Source: Rhodopseudomonas sp. AAP120 (GTDB lineage Bacteria; Pseudomonadota; Alphaproteobacteria; Rhizobiales; Xanthobacteraceae). Taken from it: a stretch of DNA of 64,000 nucleotides. The stretch lies in the NCBI RefSeq assembly GCF_001295845.1, contig NZ_LJIC01000124.1, positions 1 to 64,000 of the forward strand, given 5' to 3'. The notes under the pieces were generated by a model that did no database searches, was not told where the DNA came from, and saw only the letters and a list, made by a program, of their open reading frames with translations. Of this stretch, positions 18,126 through 27,249 are shown piece after piece. How positions within the stretch are numbered: the first letter of the stretch is position 1; each line of letters begins with the position of its first letter. The translations under genes and the position numbers were made by a program.

Positions 18126-19685
18126 ATGCAGATCTGCCTCAATCTAGACCGGTCGCGACTGTTTCGTTGGCAGGCATGGCTGGCGGAGGCTCTTGCCGCT
18201 GTACCGGGCCGAGAGGTTTCGCGCACATTCGCCGGGCAATCCCGTCCGCTTCCGCCCGGGGTGTTGCTGCTGCTCGACCTCGAGAGGTCGATTTACCGGC
18301 TCGACCGCAAGGGCGCCACGGAGCGAGCGGAGGCTGCCATCCTGGCGCTGTCGCCGCGATCGACCGAGTTGCCCGACGTGGTGATTGATCTCGCCGGTGA
18401 CGGAGCGCCGCCGTCTGGACGACGTACACTTACGCCGACGTTCAACGGTGTTCCGGGTGAGATCGGCGTCATGGCCGCGCTGACCGCGGAGCGGGACATT
18501 CTGATCGAACTACACGACACGGCGCGCCCGCAACGGCCGTGGACGGCGCGACCTGCGAGCCCCGACCGTGAAGTTTTCGCCGCCACGCTCGATGCGGCCT
18601 TGTCGTGCACTGTTGCGCTCGTTCTCAAGGCGATCGACGAGAGGCGGGTGAGCGCGACCGACACGGTTGCGCCGGCGGCACACGCGCCCACCGGGTTCGG
18701 AACTGCGGCGTCGTTGGCCTGGGCGAGCGCGGTGGTCGCCGCTAAGGCAATCCGTCTGCTCGGCATCTTGGCGAAGGGAGCCAAGGAGTGGCGTATCGGC
18801 TGGCGGGGAGATAGCGGCCGCGCCAGCTTGCTCGACCGCGGCGAGGCGGTGTTCCGCGTCCTCACCGGCGGCGTCGGCAGCTATCTTGCAGACCCGTTTC
18901 CATTTCGACACCGGGGCCGCGACTTCATCTTTGTCGAGCAGTATCTGCATTCCAAGAACAAGGGCTGCATCGCCGTCGTGCCGATGGACGAGCAGGGCGT
19001 GGCTGGCCCCGTCGAAATCGTCCTCGAGGAGCCGCATCATCTGTCATATCCGATGGTGTTCGAGCATGCGGGCCAGATCTGGATGATCCCGGAGGCGGGA
19101 GAGTCGGGGAAAGTCACGCTCTACCGCGCGGAGTCCTTTCCCTACGGCTGGAGGCGCGAGGCCGACTTGGCCAGCGGCACGGAGGACTACGACGTCACGC
19201 CGCTTTTGGACGATGCCGGTATCTGGTTTTTCGCGGCCGAGCGGCTGTGGCGGTCCTCGTCATGGGACATCCTGAACATCTACCGGGCCGACAGCCTGAC
19301 CGGCGCCTGGAGCTCGCACAGCGCGGGACCTGTGGTGATCGATGCGGCCCTGAGCCGTCCGGCGGGCGATTTCATCCGGCGGAACGGACAGACGCTCCGA
19401 CCAGTTCAGGACTGCACACGCGGTTACGGTTGCGGATTGACGTTCTGCCGCATCGATGCGCTCGACGCTTTAGACTTCGCCCAGACTCCGGTCGGCCGCA
19501 TCAATGCGGGAGCGCATGGTTGTCATACTTATAACCGGCGTGGCGGCATCGAGGTGGTGGACCTGTTCGGTCGGGTCCCTAACTCCAAGGAGGTAACTCT
19601 TTCGTATGAGCCGCTGTCTGCGGCCTTACCGGGGAGCCGATCCTCCGAGGACTCCGTCGCTGCGGTGGTTGCCGAGGCCGGATGA
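18126..19685 (+). CDS. GINT1-N/beta-propeller-like protein of a polysaccharide locus
   Basis: 519 residues. The C-terminal half (about 240-490) has repeated blades with patterns such as YLADPFPFRHRGRDFIFVEQ, HLSYPMVFEHAGQIWMIPE, WFFAAERLWRSSSWDILNIY and GRINAGAHGCHTYN. These resemble the N-terminal domain of plant glucosamine inositolphosphorylceramide transferase (GINT1) and bacterial relatives, which are fused to formyltransferases or found alone in polysaccharide clusters. The N-terminal ~230 residues hold a segment like the Rossmann part of those proteins (LLLDLERSIYRL, PDVVIDLAGD) with a central hydrophobic stretch (SLAWASAVVAAKAIRLLGILA). Function is not established; it may modify or recognise sugars. 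Similarity is by eye. Confidence 0.7.
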   Translation: MQICLNLDRSRLFRWQAWLAEALAAVPGREVSRTFAGQSRPLPPGVLLLLDLERSIYRLDRKGATERAEAAILALSPRSTELPDVVIDLAGDGAPPSGRRTLTPTFNGVPGEIGVMAALTAERDILIELHDTARPQRPWTARPASPDREVFAATLDAALSCTVALVLKAIDERRVSATDTVAPAAHAPTGFGTAASLAWASAVVAAKAIRLLGILAKGAKEWRIGWRGDSGRASLLDRGEAVFRVLTGGVGSYLADPFPFRHRGRDFIFVEQYLHSKNKGCIAVVPMDEQGVAGPVEIVLEEPHHLSYPMVFEHAGQIWMIPEAGESGKVTLYRAESFPYGWRREADLASGTEDYDVTPLLDDAGIWFFAAERLWRSSSWDILNIYRADSLTGAWSSHSAGPVVIDAALSRPAGDFIRRNGQTLRPVQDCTRGYGCGLTFCRIDALDALDFAQTPVGRINAGAHGCHTYNRRGGIEVVDLFGRVPNSKEVTLSYEPLSAALPGSRSSEDSVAAVVAEAG

Positions 19686-19697
19686 TCGCGGCGCCTG

Positions 19698-20912
19698 TCA
19701 CTCGGAGCGGTTCCTGAGCTCAGCGAGTGCACGCTTGCCCCGGCGAACCATCAGTTCGACGCGGCGCTCGATGGTATCGCGGCCGACCACGATCCGTTTC
19801 AGGGTGCGCTTGGCGTTGCCCAGGCGCGACTTGTGAGCGGCCGATCCCGCCATGAAGTCATAGCCCCGCTCCCCGCGTGACAAACCGTCTTCGATCGCCA
19901 GAACGTGGCTCAGCAGACCGGGCTTCAGCTTGGCGTCCTCTTGGTACAGGAAGCCGCTTTGGTACTGAAGGATCTCACCGTCCTGAATGAAGTTGTAAAG
20001 CACCCCGATGGTTTGGTCGCCGACCGTGGTCCGGGAGATCCGGACCGCGCCGGTGGGGACGCCGCGTGCGATCAGGTCCTCGTGAAAAGGGCGGAAGGCC
20101 GGATTGGCGAAGGCTCCCTTGCGTCCCCAGCGAGCATTGTGAAGTTCGGCCAAATCCGAGAAGGCGGCGAGCGCTTCCGGTACGGTGTCCACGACGCGGT
20201 GGGCGACCGGCCCGCGTTCCTCATAAAGCCGTGAGGTGCGGCTGACCGCCTGGCGCGTATTGCGACCCAGCGAGGCGCGATAGTCTTTGCCGAGGCGGCG
20301 TACTTCGTCGAAATCGACCCAATGCGCGGTATCGACGTTGGTGACGTCGGCAAGCAGTCCAGCGTCGGCGGCGGCGCAATCGGCCGCGGCGGCAAGATCC
20401 GCGGTGATCCCGGACAGCACCAGCTGATCGGATCGGCCCAGATGGCCGATGACGCGATCGACACATTCCATGAAGACGGCATCGCCCGCTGAGCGGTCGG
20501 CCACGATGCCGTTGTATTCGATAGCAAGGCGGTCGAAACGCAGGTCACCGGTCTCGTGAAGAAACCACCTCGCGCGGGGGCGAAACGCCAGGCGCCACGT
20601 CTTGCGACGGCAGAGCACGGCCATCCCGACGGTCTGACCGGACATCACGGCGGTGACGAGATGCGGTTCGGCATCTTTTGGCAGGTGCGCCAGCCATGTT
20701 CCGATCCACAGCCACGACCTGAAGAAGGATGGAGCCGCGCGCGCTTCCAGATCGCGCCATGCGGCTCCGGTCGTGGCGAGGTCGCGCAACGGCTCGATCC
20801 GCACCTCTATGGTGCGGGAGCGCTCGACGCCGTCGGACGTGATCACACGCAACAATGGCTGCGATGGCTGCCGCGACCGGGCGGGTATGCTCGATATCGA
20901 CATCTGCGACAT
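19698..20912 (-). CDS. CelD/BcsL-family GNAT acyltransferase
   Basis: 404 residues of the Acetyltransf_6 (PF13480) type: central LFFRSW-like entry PSFFRSWLWIGTWLAHL, then SLGRNTRQAVSRTSRLYEERG and the C-terminal acceptor part IGVLYNFIQDGEILQYQSGF...GLLSHVLAIEDGLSRGERGYDFMAG. Such proteins lie in cellulose and exopolysaccharide clusters and are thought to acylate the glycan or its lipid-linked precursor. It converges on the gene at 18126 with a 12-base gap and diverges from the glycosyltransferase operon at 21212. Confidence 0.85.
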   Translation of the reverse strand: MSQMSISSIPARSRQPSQPLLRVITSDGVERSRTIEVRIEPLRDLATTGAAWRDLEARAAPSFFRSWLWIGTWLAHLPKDAEPHLVTAVMSGQTVGMAVLCRRKTWRLAFRPRARWFLHETGDLRFDRLAIEYNGIVADRSAGDAVFMECVDRVIGHLGRSDQLVLSGITADLAAAADCAAADAGLLADVTNVDTAHWVDFDEVRRLGKDYRASLGRNTRQAVSRTSRLYEERGPVAHRVVDTVPEALAAFSDLAELHNARWGRKGAFANPAFRPFHEDLIARGVPTGAVRISRTTVGDQTIGVLYNFIQDGEILQYQSGFLYQEDAKLKPGLLSHVLAIEDGLSRGERGYDFMAGSAAHKSRLGNAKRTLKRIVVGRDTIERRVELMVRRGKRALAELRNRSE

Positions 20913-21211
20913 TACCAGCTCCGGGGTTTCGACGGCCGAATAGCCGGCGTCGTATGGCGTTTCGCCGCCAGCCTATCGAAACCTTGTGACCGGAGGCGCG
21001 GAGAGTGAAGCTCCCCGTGAGGCTACCGCCCGGATAATCGGTGTAGTCTATCGTGATTACTCCATTGGGCAGCCGGCCGGTGGCGATGCCGGGAGGCCCA
21101 GCACCACGGCACCCCGCTAGTGCTAACTGGCTACCCACTCATTGCTCTTTCAACGTCGCCGAGCTTCGAGGAACCTCCAGCCATTCGACTTTGGCAAGGA
21201 GAAACGCAACC

Positions 21212-22018
21212 ATGAACGCTCCGGTGCCCCATCCTGTTACCGAGGCCGTCCTGGCCGACTCCGCTGGGATCCGCAATTCGTCGCCAATCAATTTCAGTCT
21301 GCCACCCACATTGTCGCTGCCGCGCGTCAGTTTCATCGTTCCGACGCTCAACGAGGCGAAGAACCTGCCGCATCTGCTGCCCAGAATCCCGGCCTGGGCC
21401 CATGAGGTCATTATCATCGACGGGAGATCGACCGACGATACCGTCACAGTCGCGCGTAATCTGCGCTCGGACGTCAAGATCGTCATGGAGCCGAGGAGGG
21501 GGAAGGGGGCCGCGCTGCAGGCCGGCTTCCGTGCCGCCACCGGCGATATCATCGTGATGCTCGACGCCGATGGCTCGATGGATCCCGACGAGGCCATCCT
21601 GTTTGTCGGCGGGCTGATGGCCGGCGCCGACATGGTGAAAGGCTCCCGGTTCTTGCAGGGCGCCGGCACGGACGACATGTCGCTGATCCGGATGCTCGGC
21701 AACTGGGGCCTGACCACGACCGTGCGGCTGTTGTACGGCTGCGCCTTCTCCGATCTTTGCTACGGCTACATGGCCTTCTGGACGCGGCACGTCGAGACGC
21801 TGAAGTGCGACTGCGACGGGTTCGAGATCGAAACGCTGATCAACGTGCGGGCTCTGAAGAACCGGCTCAAGATTGTCGAAGTGGCCAGCTTCGAAGCGCC
21901 GCGCATCAGCGGCCTCAGCAATCTGCGCGCGCTCCCGGATGGTTGGCGGGTTCTGAAGACGATTTTGCGTGAGCGGCTTCTCGGGCAGGTGTCCCCGGTC
22001 GGCTACGGCGTGCCATAG
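21212..22018 (+). CDS. Glycosyltransferase family 2 (dolichyl/polyprenyl-phosphate sugar synthase-like)
   Basis: 268 residues, first gene of a seven-gene plus-strand operon. The GT-A core is clear: RVSFIVPTLNEAKNLPHLLPRI, VIIIDGRSTDDTV, GKGAALQAGFRAATGDIIVMLDADGSMDP (DXD), as in DPM1-type enzymes that load a sugar on polyprenyl phosphate. The start at 21212 has AAGGAG upstream at 12 bases; earlier in-frame codons give no family similarity. The lipid-linked sugar it makes may feed the GT-C-like membrane protein at 23242. Confidence 0.9.
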   Translation: MNAPVPHPVTEAVLADSAGIRNSSPINFSLPPTLSLPRVSFIVPTLNEAKNLPHLLPRIPAWAHEVIIIDGRSTDDTVTVARNLRSDVKIVMEPRRGKGAALQAGFRAATGDIIVMLDADGSMDPDEAILFVGGLMAGADMVKGSRFLQGAGTDDMSLIRMLGNWGLTTTVRLLYGCAFSDLCYGYMAFWTRHVETLKCDCDGFEIETLINVRALKNRLKIVEVASFEAPRISGLSNLRALPDGWRVLKTILRERLLGQVSPVGYGVP

Positions 22019-22090
22019 GTCGGAGACACGCCGCATCGCACCGAAGCCAAACTAACCAGCAAGTGACAGGTCTGAAGCGGTGATCGTTCG

Positions 22091-23245
22091 ATGCGAATTC
22101 TGATGGTTGCCGCGCGCTGCCACCCGTTCATGGGCGGCATCGAAACTCACATCCGCGAGGTTGGCCCGCGACTGCAGTCGCGTGGCCACACCGTCGAGGT
22201 GCTCACCACCGATCCGTCCGGAGAACTCCCGGTCGAGGAAGATGTGGCGGGCATGTGGGTGCGGCGGGTCCGGGCCTGGCCGAAGAACCTCGACCTCTAC
22301 CTGGCTCCAGGGATTTACTCGGCGATCCGCGAGGGGGCCTGGGATCTCATCCACTTCCAGGGCTACAGCACCTTCGTGGTGCCGATCGGTCTATTCGCCA
22401 CCGTCCGTGGTGACCTGCCGTTCGTGCTGACCTTCCATAGCGGTGGGCACTCGTCGCGCCTGCGCAACGCGGTCCGTGGCACGCAACGAGCGATGTTGCG
22501 TCCACTGATATCGCGCGCTGACCGGCTGATCGGCGTGTCCCAATTCGAGGCCGACTTCTTCAGCGCGCGGATGGGGGTGCCGCGCGAGCGGTTCGCGGTG
22601 ATTCCGAACGGGGCCGCGATGCCTACGCCCAGCCCCGGCGTCCGGGTCGATCCCAACCTGATCGTCTCGGGCGGTAGGCTGGAGCGCTACAAGGGGCACT
22701 ACAAGGCCATTGCGGCCATGCCCGAGGTCATTCAGCGGCTTCCGCAGGCCCGGCTTCACATTGCCGGGGCCGGTCCCTACGAAGACGCGCTGCGCCGTCA
22801 GGTGCGCAAGCTCGGCCTCGACGATCGCGTCACGATCGGCGCGATCCCGGGGGGCAATCGGCAGCAGATGGCGGACCTGCTCGCCAGCGCAGGCCTGTTC
22901 GTGTTGTTCAGCGAGTACGAGGCGCATCCGGTCGCCGTGATGGAAGCCCTCGCGCTGCGGCGCCCGGTGCTGGTCAGCGACACTTCGGGGCTCGCCGAAC
23001 TCGCCGCCAAGGGGCTGTGCCGGGCCATCCCGTGCCACGCCGACGCCGCCGAGACCGCTGCGGCGATCTGCAGGGAGATGACGACCCACCGTACGTTTCC
23101 CGACCTCGCACTTCCGGACTGGGACGACTGCGCGGACGCGCTGATCGACGTTTATCGTGGTGTGATGAGTGCTCGAGCCGCCGCACGAGGCTCGTCCGGC
23201 GACCGCCGGCTGCCGCTTGTGCCGCGGGCAGAGCCGCGCCGATGA
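22091..23245 (+). CDS. Glycosyltransferase family 4
   Basis: 384 residues, GT-B fold. N-terminal MRILMVAARCHPFMGGIETH (glycine-rich acceptor loop), middle IVSGGRLERYKGH, and the C-terminal nucleotide-sugar site LFVLFSEYEAHPVAVMEALALRRPVLVS with the EX7E pair. Retaining transferases of this type add sugars to lipid-linked oligosaccharides in the cytoplasm. The stop overlaps the next start in ATGA. Confidence 0.93.
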   Translation: MRILMVAARCHPFMGGIETHIREVGPRLQSRGHTVEVLTTDPSGELPVEEDVAGMWVRRVRAWPKNLDLYLAPGIYSAIREGAWDLIHFQGYSTFVVPIGLFATVRGDLPFVLTFHSGGHSSRLRNAVRGTQRAMLRPLISRADRLIGVSQFEADFFSARMGVPRERFAVIPNGAAMPTPSPGVRVDPNLIVSGGRLERYKGHYKAIAAMPEVIQRLPQARLHIAGAGPYEDALRRQVRKLGLDDRVTIGAIPGGNRQQMADLLASAGLFVLFSEYEAHPVAVMEALALRRPVLVSDTSGLAELAAKGLCRAIPCHADAAETAAAICREMTTHRTFPDLALPDWDDCADALIDVYRGVMSARAAARGSSGDRRLPLVPRAEPRR

Positions 23246-25212
23246 ACGCCGGCGACGTCACCACGACAGCCTGGGCGGCGCCGGTCAGGAATGGCGTGCG
23301 TCAAATCATGGCCGCGATCGGGCCAGATGTTCGTGGCGATCCAGCCGAGGTCCGGCTGCAACCGACGAACCCTGGCGCCGTCGCGCTGCTGTTCCTGATC
23401 ATCTCCGCCGCAGTGCTGCTCGTGGTGCTGGGGCAGGGCGCGGGCCGACGGGGCGAGGCGTGGGCGCCGCTGCTGTTCTGGTTCGGCATCGTCCTCATGG
23501 TCGTTCCGATCAGTTATCGCATCGCATGGCCCGACGTTTCGCGCAGCGAACGCCTGGTTCTGCTGGTGCTGCTGGTCGAGGCGATGTTTTTTTGCAAAGC
23601 GATCTATTCGCCGACCAGCTTCGCGCCGCATGACGAATATTTGCACTGGGTCGCGGCCGACGATCTGATGACGGCCAGGCGTCTGTTCCTGTCCAATCCG
23701 CTGCTCGAGGTCGGTTCGACCTATCTCGCCTTGGAAATACTCGCGACGTCGCTCGCCGACCTCACCCGCCTGTCGCTGTTCGCGTCCGCGATGGTGCTGC
23801 TGTCTGTGCTCAAGGGCACCTTCATCGTCGCGCTGTTCCTGCTCTACGAAAGGATCACCGACTCGGCGCGAATTGCTGCGGTCGGCTCGCTCGCCTACAT
23901 GGGCTGCTCGACCTTCTTCCTCTTCGAGGCGATGTTCTCCTACGAGAGCCTCGGCATCGTGCTGTGCGCGTTGGCGTTCGCGATCGAGGCAGCGTCGCGG
24001 AATTCGTCCGGGCCGCAGAGGACCAAGGCGCTGACCGTGGTCGGCCTATTACTTGCCGGCATCGCCGTCACGCACCATCTCTCGGCCGTCTATGCGGCGA
24101 TCTATCTCGGAGCGGTAGCGGTCCTCGATTTGATCCGGCGGGGCGGAACTCGGCAAGAGATCAAGCTGGTCGTTGGTGCGGGCATAGCGGTCGCTCTTCC
24201 GCTGCTCTGGATGGAGCTCCGCGGCACTCACCTGAGCGCCTATCTGGGGCCTGTGATCGAGAGCGGCATCAAGACGTTGCTGGTGAAGCTGCATGGCGCG
24301 CCGACGCGGCCGCTCGATGCGCTCGCCGAGGCGACGGCGCCGTCGCAACCGATCGTCACGCGGATGATCACGCTACTCGGCGTGATGCTGACGGCGGTCG
24401 GGCTGGCGACCGGATTCTTCCGGTCGCTGGCGCTTTCGTCGGCCGTGGCGAGCCGGCGCGGCTGGCGGTCTGTTCGCGATGTGCTGGCTCGGCATTGGGA
24501 TGACAGCCGCATCGTGCTTCTGACGCTGCTGGCCTTCGGGTTTCCGCTTTCGGTGGTTTTCCGCCTCAGCATCGGCGGCTGGGAAATCGGCAATCGGATG
24601 GGGACCCTGGCGTTCTTCGGCGTCGGGCTGGTGGTCGCGGTCGGCATTGTCCATTTCTGGCAGGGCGTGAGGCCGCGTGGATGGCGACTGGCAGCACCGC
24701 CTCTCGCTCTCAGCGTGATCGTGCTGAGCGGCATCACCAGCGCCTCGCTCGATCTGATCCGAGGGCCGTATCGGGTGGCGGCGGATGCGCAATCGGTCGA
24801 GGCGATGGCGGTCGGCACTGCGCGCTGGACCAAGGAGTGGATGGGCCCCGGTAACCGTTTTACGTCCGACCGCGTCAATCGTCTTCTGCTCGCCGGATAC
24901 GGGCGCCAGGACGTACGGCTCGATATCGCTCCGGGCGTCAACTCGGCGCGCGTGTTCGCGAGTGCAACGCTATCGGCCGACGATTTCTGGGCGCTGGCGA
25001 AGAGCGACGTCGACTTCCTGCTGGTCGATATGCGCCTCACCGTCGATCCGCCAGTGCTCGGCTTCTACTTCGAGCCATGGGAGCCCCGGACCGGCAAGCC
25101 GATCGCAGCGGATGCGTTGCGCAAGTTCGAAGACATCGAGGGCGTCGGGCGCATCTACGACAACGGCTTCATCCGGATCTACGACATGAGGGGGATGCAT
25201 GTTCGCCCCTAG
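23242..25212 (+). CDS. Polytopic membrane protein, GT-C glycosyltransferase-like
   Basis: 656 residues with at least ten hydrophobic segments between about residues 45 and 520, and a soluble C-terminal domain (about 530-656). After the third membrane helix comes SFAPHDEYLHWVAADDL, an acidic motif in a first large loop as in GT-C enzymes that use polyprenyl-phosphate sugars. The start at 23242 overlaps the preceding stop (ATGA). It could be the transferase that uses the product of the gene at 21212, or a Wzy-like polymerase; no Wzy is otherwise evident in this locus. Family assignment is tentative. Confidence 0.7.
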   Translation: MNAGDVTTTAWAAPVRNGVRQIMAAIGPDVRGDPAEVRLQPTNPGAVALLFLIISAAVLLVVLGQGAGRRGEAWAPLLFWFGIVLMVVPISYRIAWPDVSRSERLVLLVLLVEAMFFCKAIYSPTSFAPHDEYLHWVAADDLMTARRLFLSNPLLEVGSTYLALEILATSLADLTRLSLFASAMVLLSVLKGTFIVALFLLYERITDSARIAAVGSLAYMGCSTFFLFEAMFSYESLGIVLCALAFAIEAASRNSSGPQRTKALTVVGLLLAGIAVTHHLSAVYAAIYLGAVAVLDLIRRGGTRQEIKLVVGAGIAVALPLLWMELRGTHLSAYLGPVIESGIKTLLVKLHGAPTRPLDALAEATAPSQPIVTRMITLLGVMLTAVGLATGFFRSLALSSAVASRRGWRSVRDVLARHWDDSRIVLLTLLAFGFPLSVVFRLSIGGWEIGNRMGTLAFFGVGLVVAVGIVHFWQGVRPRGWRLAAPPLALSVIVLSGITSASLDLIRGPYRVAADAQSVEAMAVGTARWTKEWMGPGNRFTSDRVNRLLLAGYGRQDVRLDIAPGVNSARVFASATLSADDFWALAKSDVDFLLVDMRLTVDPPVLGFYFEPWEPRTGKPIAADALRKFEDIEGVGRIYDNGFIRIYDMRGMHVRP

Positions 25213-25960
25213 CAACCGCGACCTTCTATTGTGCTGCCTGTTGGCCAACCTGGCTGTGCACGCCGTCGCGATGACGGACAACGCGGTGCTTCGGACCCTC
25301 CTGTGCCTTCCGCTGGCCATGTTCGTCTGCGGTCACACGTTGATCCGAGCGATCGGAATCCTAGCGACCTCCATGGCCGAGCATTTGGCCTACGCGATCG
25401 GCGCGAGCCTTGTGGTCGGAATCGCCGGCGGCCTAGTGCTCAACGCGGTGGGCGCGCTGTCTCCGCTCGGCTGGGCGGCGTGGTTCTGGCTGGTCGTAGT
25501 CGGGTCGTCGTTGACGGCGATCCGCGGCGGGCGAGAGGCCGCTTCGCAGGCCGATCCATTCCGGGACTTTTCAAACAGCGTACGGCCGTGGCACGTTGGA
25601 GCGGTCGTCCTGTCTCTGCTGATTGCGACCGGAGGCTATGCGCTGGCGGTGCGGGACGAAGCGGCGCAGCAACAGTTCAAATACACCGAGTTGTGGTTGC
25701 TACCAGCCGATGACGGCGGGCGTCTGAAAGTCGGCGTGCGCAGCGGCGAGGAGACGAGCCAGCGGTTCGACCTCGAGGTTGTCCTGGACGGCCGTGCGCT
25801 TGCCGCCTTCCGCTCGCTCGAGATCGCGCCCGGCGAGACCTGGGCGCAAGAACTTGTGGTCACGCCCGGGGCGACGCCGCGACTTGCGGTGGCGAGGCTG
25901 TACCGGCCTGACGACAACCGCCTCTACCGCCGCGTCTCGGCACTGCTCGCGCGAAGCTGA
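25199..25960 (+). CDS. Membrane protein resembling DUF1616
   Basis: 253 residues, overlapping the previous gene by 14 bases. Four or five N-terminal membrane helices (about residues 5-150) are followed by an exported beta-rich domain with FKYTELWLLPADDGG, LKVGVRSGEE, FDLEVVLDG and LEIAPGETW. That pattern is reminiscent of DUF1616 proteins, best known from archaea, where they sit next to glycosylation genes. Function unknown. Close coupling to the GT-C-like gene suggests they act together. Confidence 0.65.
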   Translation: MFAPSNRDLLLCCLLANLAVHAVAMTDNAVLRTLLCLPLAMFVCGHTLIRAIGILATSMAEHLAYAIGASLVVGIAGGLVLNAVGALSPLGWAAWFWLVVVGSSLTAIRGGREAASQADPFRDFSNSVRPWHVGAVVLSLLIATGGYALAVRDEAAQQQFKYTELWLLPADDGGRLKVGVRSGEETSQRFDLEVVLDGRALAAFRSLEIAPGETWAQELVVTPGATPRLAVARLYRPDDNRLYRRVSALLARS

Positions 25961-25977
25961 ACCGCAATGGAGCATCC

Positions 25978-27249
25978 ATGCGCATCCTGCTGCTATCGCA
26001 GTTCTACCCTCCGGTAATCGGCGGGGAGGAACGGCACGTCCGTAATCTCGGCGCCGCGCTGGCGCAACGCGGGCACCAGGTCGCCGTCGGCACTTCAGTG
26101 CATCACGGCTCGCCCGATACCGAGATGGACGGCAATGTCCGGGTTCACCGTCTTCGCGGAACGCTGCAGCGGTTCGCCGGTCTGCATGCCGACGCGGACC
26201 GGCCGCACGCGCCGCCATTCCCGGATCCCGGACTGGCACTCGCGCTCAAGCGACTGATCGCGGCGGAGCAGCCGGACGTCATCCATGCCCACAACTGGAT
26301 CTACGCCTCACTGCTGCCGCTCAAGGCCCTTGGTGGCCCGCCGCTGGTGATCACCATGCATGATTACGGGCTGTCTTGCGCCAAGAAGAACTTCATGCAC
26401 CTGGGGCAACAGCTGTGCGATGGCGGTGGACTCTCGAAATGCCTCGGCTGCGCGAGCCGGCACTACGGCGCCGTGAAAGCGACGGCGACCACGCTCGGCA
26501 ATTGGGCGTCCGGGTTTGCTGCACGACGGATCGTCGACCGCTTCATCCCGGTGAGTCATGCAGTGGCGCGCCACACCGGCTTGATCGGCGGTCGCGCGCC
26601 CTTCGAGGTGATTCCGAACTTCGTGCCCGACGATGTCGGCGTGCTCGGCGCCGAGGAGACCTGCCTGCGTGATTTGCCGGAAGGCGAGTTCATCCTGTTC
26701 GTCGGCGATATGATGCGACTGAAGGGAATTCACGTTCTGGCGGAGGCGTATGCGCGGTTGCGACGGGCTCCGCCTTTGGTGCTGATCGGCCGCTCCGCGC
26801 CCGACACGCCGCGGGACTTTCCGCCGAACGTTCGGGTCATGGGGACGTGGCCGCATTCAGCGATCATGCATGCCTGGCGACGGTCGCTGATCGGTGTGCT
26901 GCCTTCGGTCGGTCCGGAGGCCTGTGCGACGGTCGTGATGGAGGCGATGGCCTCGGGGAAGGCCGTGGTGGCGAGCGATATCGGCGGGATGCCCGACCTG
27001 ATCGACCCGGAGGAGACCGGATTGCTGGTACCTCCCGGCGATGTCGCAGCGCTCGCGACGGCGATGCAGCGGCTGATCGACGACCGCATGCTTCTGAACC
27101 GGCTGGCGACGACGGCCGCGGCGCGGGTCGAACGTCTTAAGGCCAGCGCTGTCGTCCCCAGAATCGAGCAGGTGTATCGGGACGTCTTGCAGAAGGCGTC
27201 GCGCGGCGTGCGGGTGCTGGAAGCTACGGAGGGCGCGCCTTGCCCCTAG
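25978..27249 (+). CDS. Glycosyltransferase family 4
   Basis: 423 residues, GT-B fold: MRILLLSQFYPPVIGGEERH at the N terminus and ILFVGDMMRLKGIHVLAEAY plus GPEACATVVMEAMASGKAVVASDIGG in the donor domain (E of the EX7E motif). Between them a Cys-rich insert (SCAKKNFMHLGQQLCDGGGLSKCLGCASRH), seen in a subset of GT4 enzymes with a structural metal site. ATGGAGCATCC precedes the ATG. It overlaps the flippase gene by 10 bases. Confidence 0.93.
   Translation: MRILLLSQFYPPVIGGEERHVRNLGAALAQRGHQVAVGTSVHHGSPDTEMDGNVRVHRLRGTLQRFAGLHADADRPHAPPFPDPGLALALKRLIAAEQPDVIHAHNWIYASLLPLKALGGPPLVITMHDYGLSCAKKNFMHLGQQLCDGGGLSKCLGCASRHYGAVKATATTLGNWASGFAARRIVDRFIPVSHAVARHTGLIGGRAPFEVIPNFVPDDVGVLGAEETCLRDLPEGEFILFVGDMMRLKGIHVLAEAYARLRRAPPLVLIGRSAPDTPRDFPPNVRVMGTWPHSAIMHAWRRSLIGVLPSVGPEACATVVMEAMASGKAVVASDIGGMPDLIDPEETGLLVPPGDVAALATAMQRLIDDRMLLNRLATTAAARVERLKASAVVPRIEQVYRDVLQKASRGVRVLEATEGAPCP

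Noticed and set aside
20545-21138. Minus-strand open frame beginning GTG with an LALAGC lipobox-like start, upstream of the GNAT gene
   Set aside because: Most of it lies in another frame of the GNAT gene and becomes Arg-rich there. The first 60 residues are not supported by a ribosome site or recognisable family.
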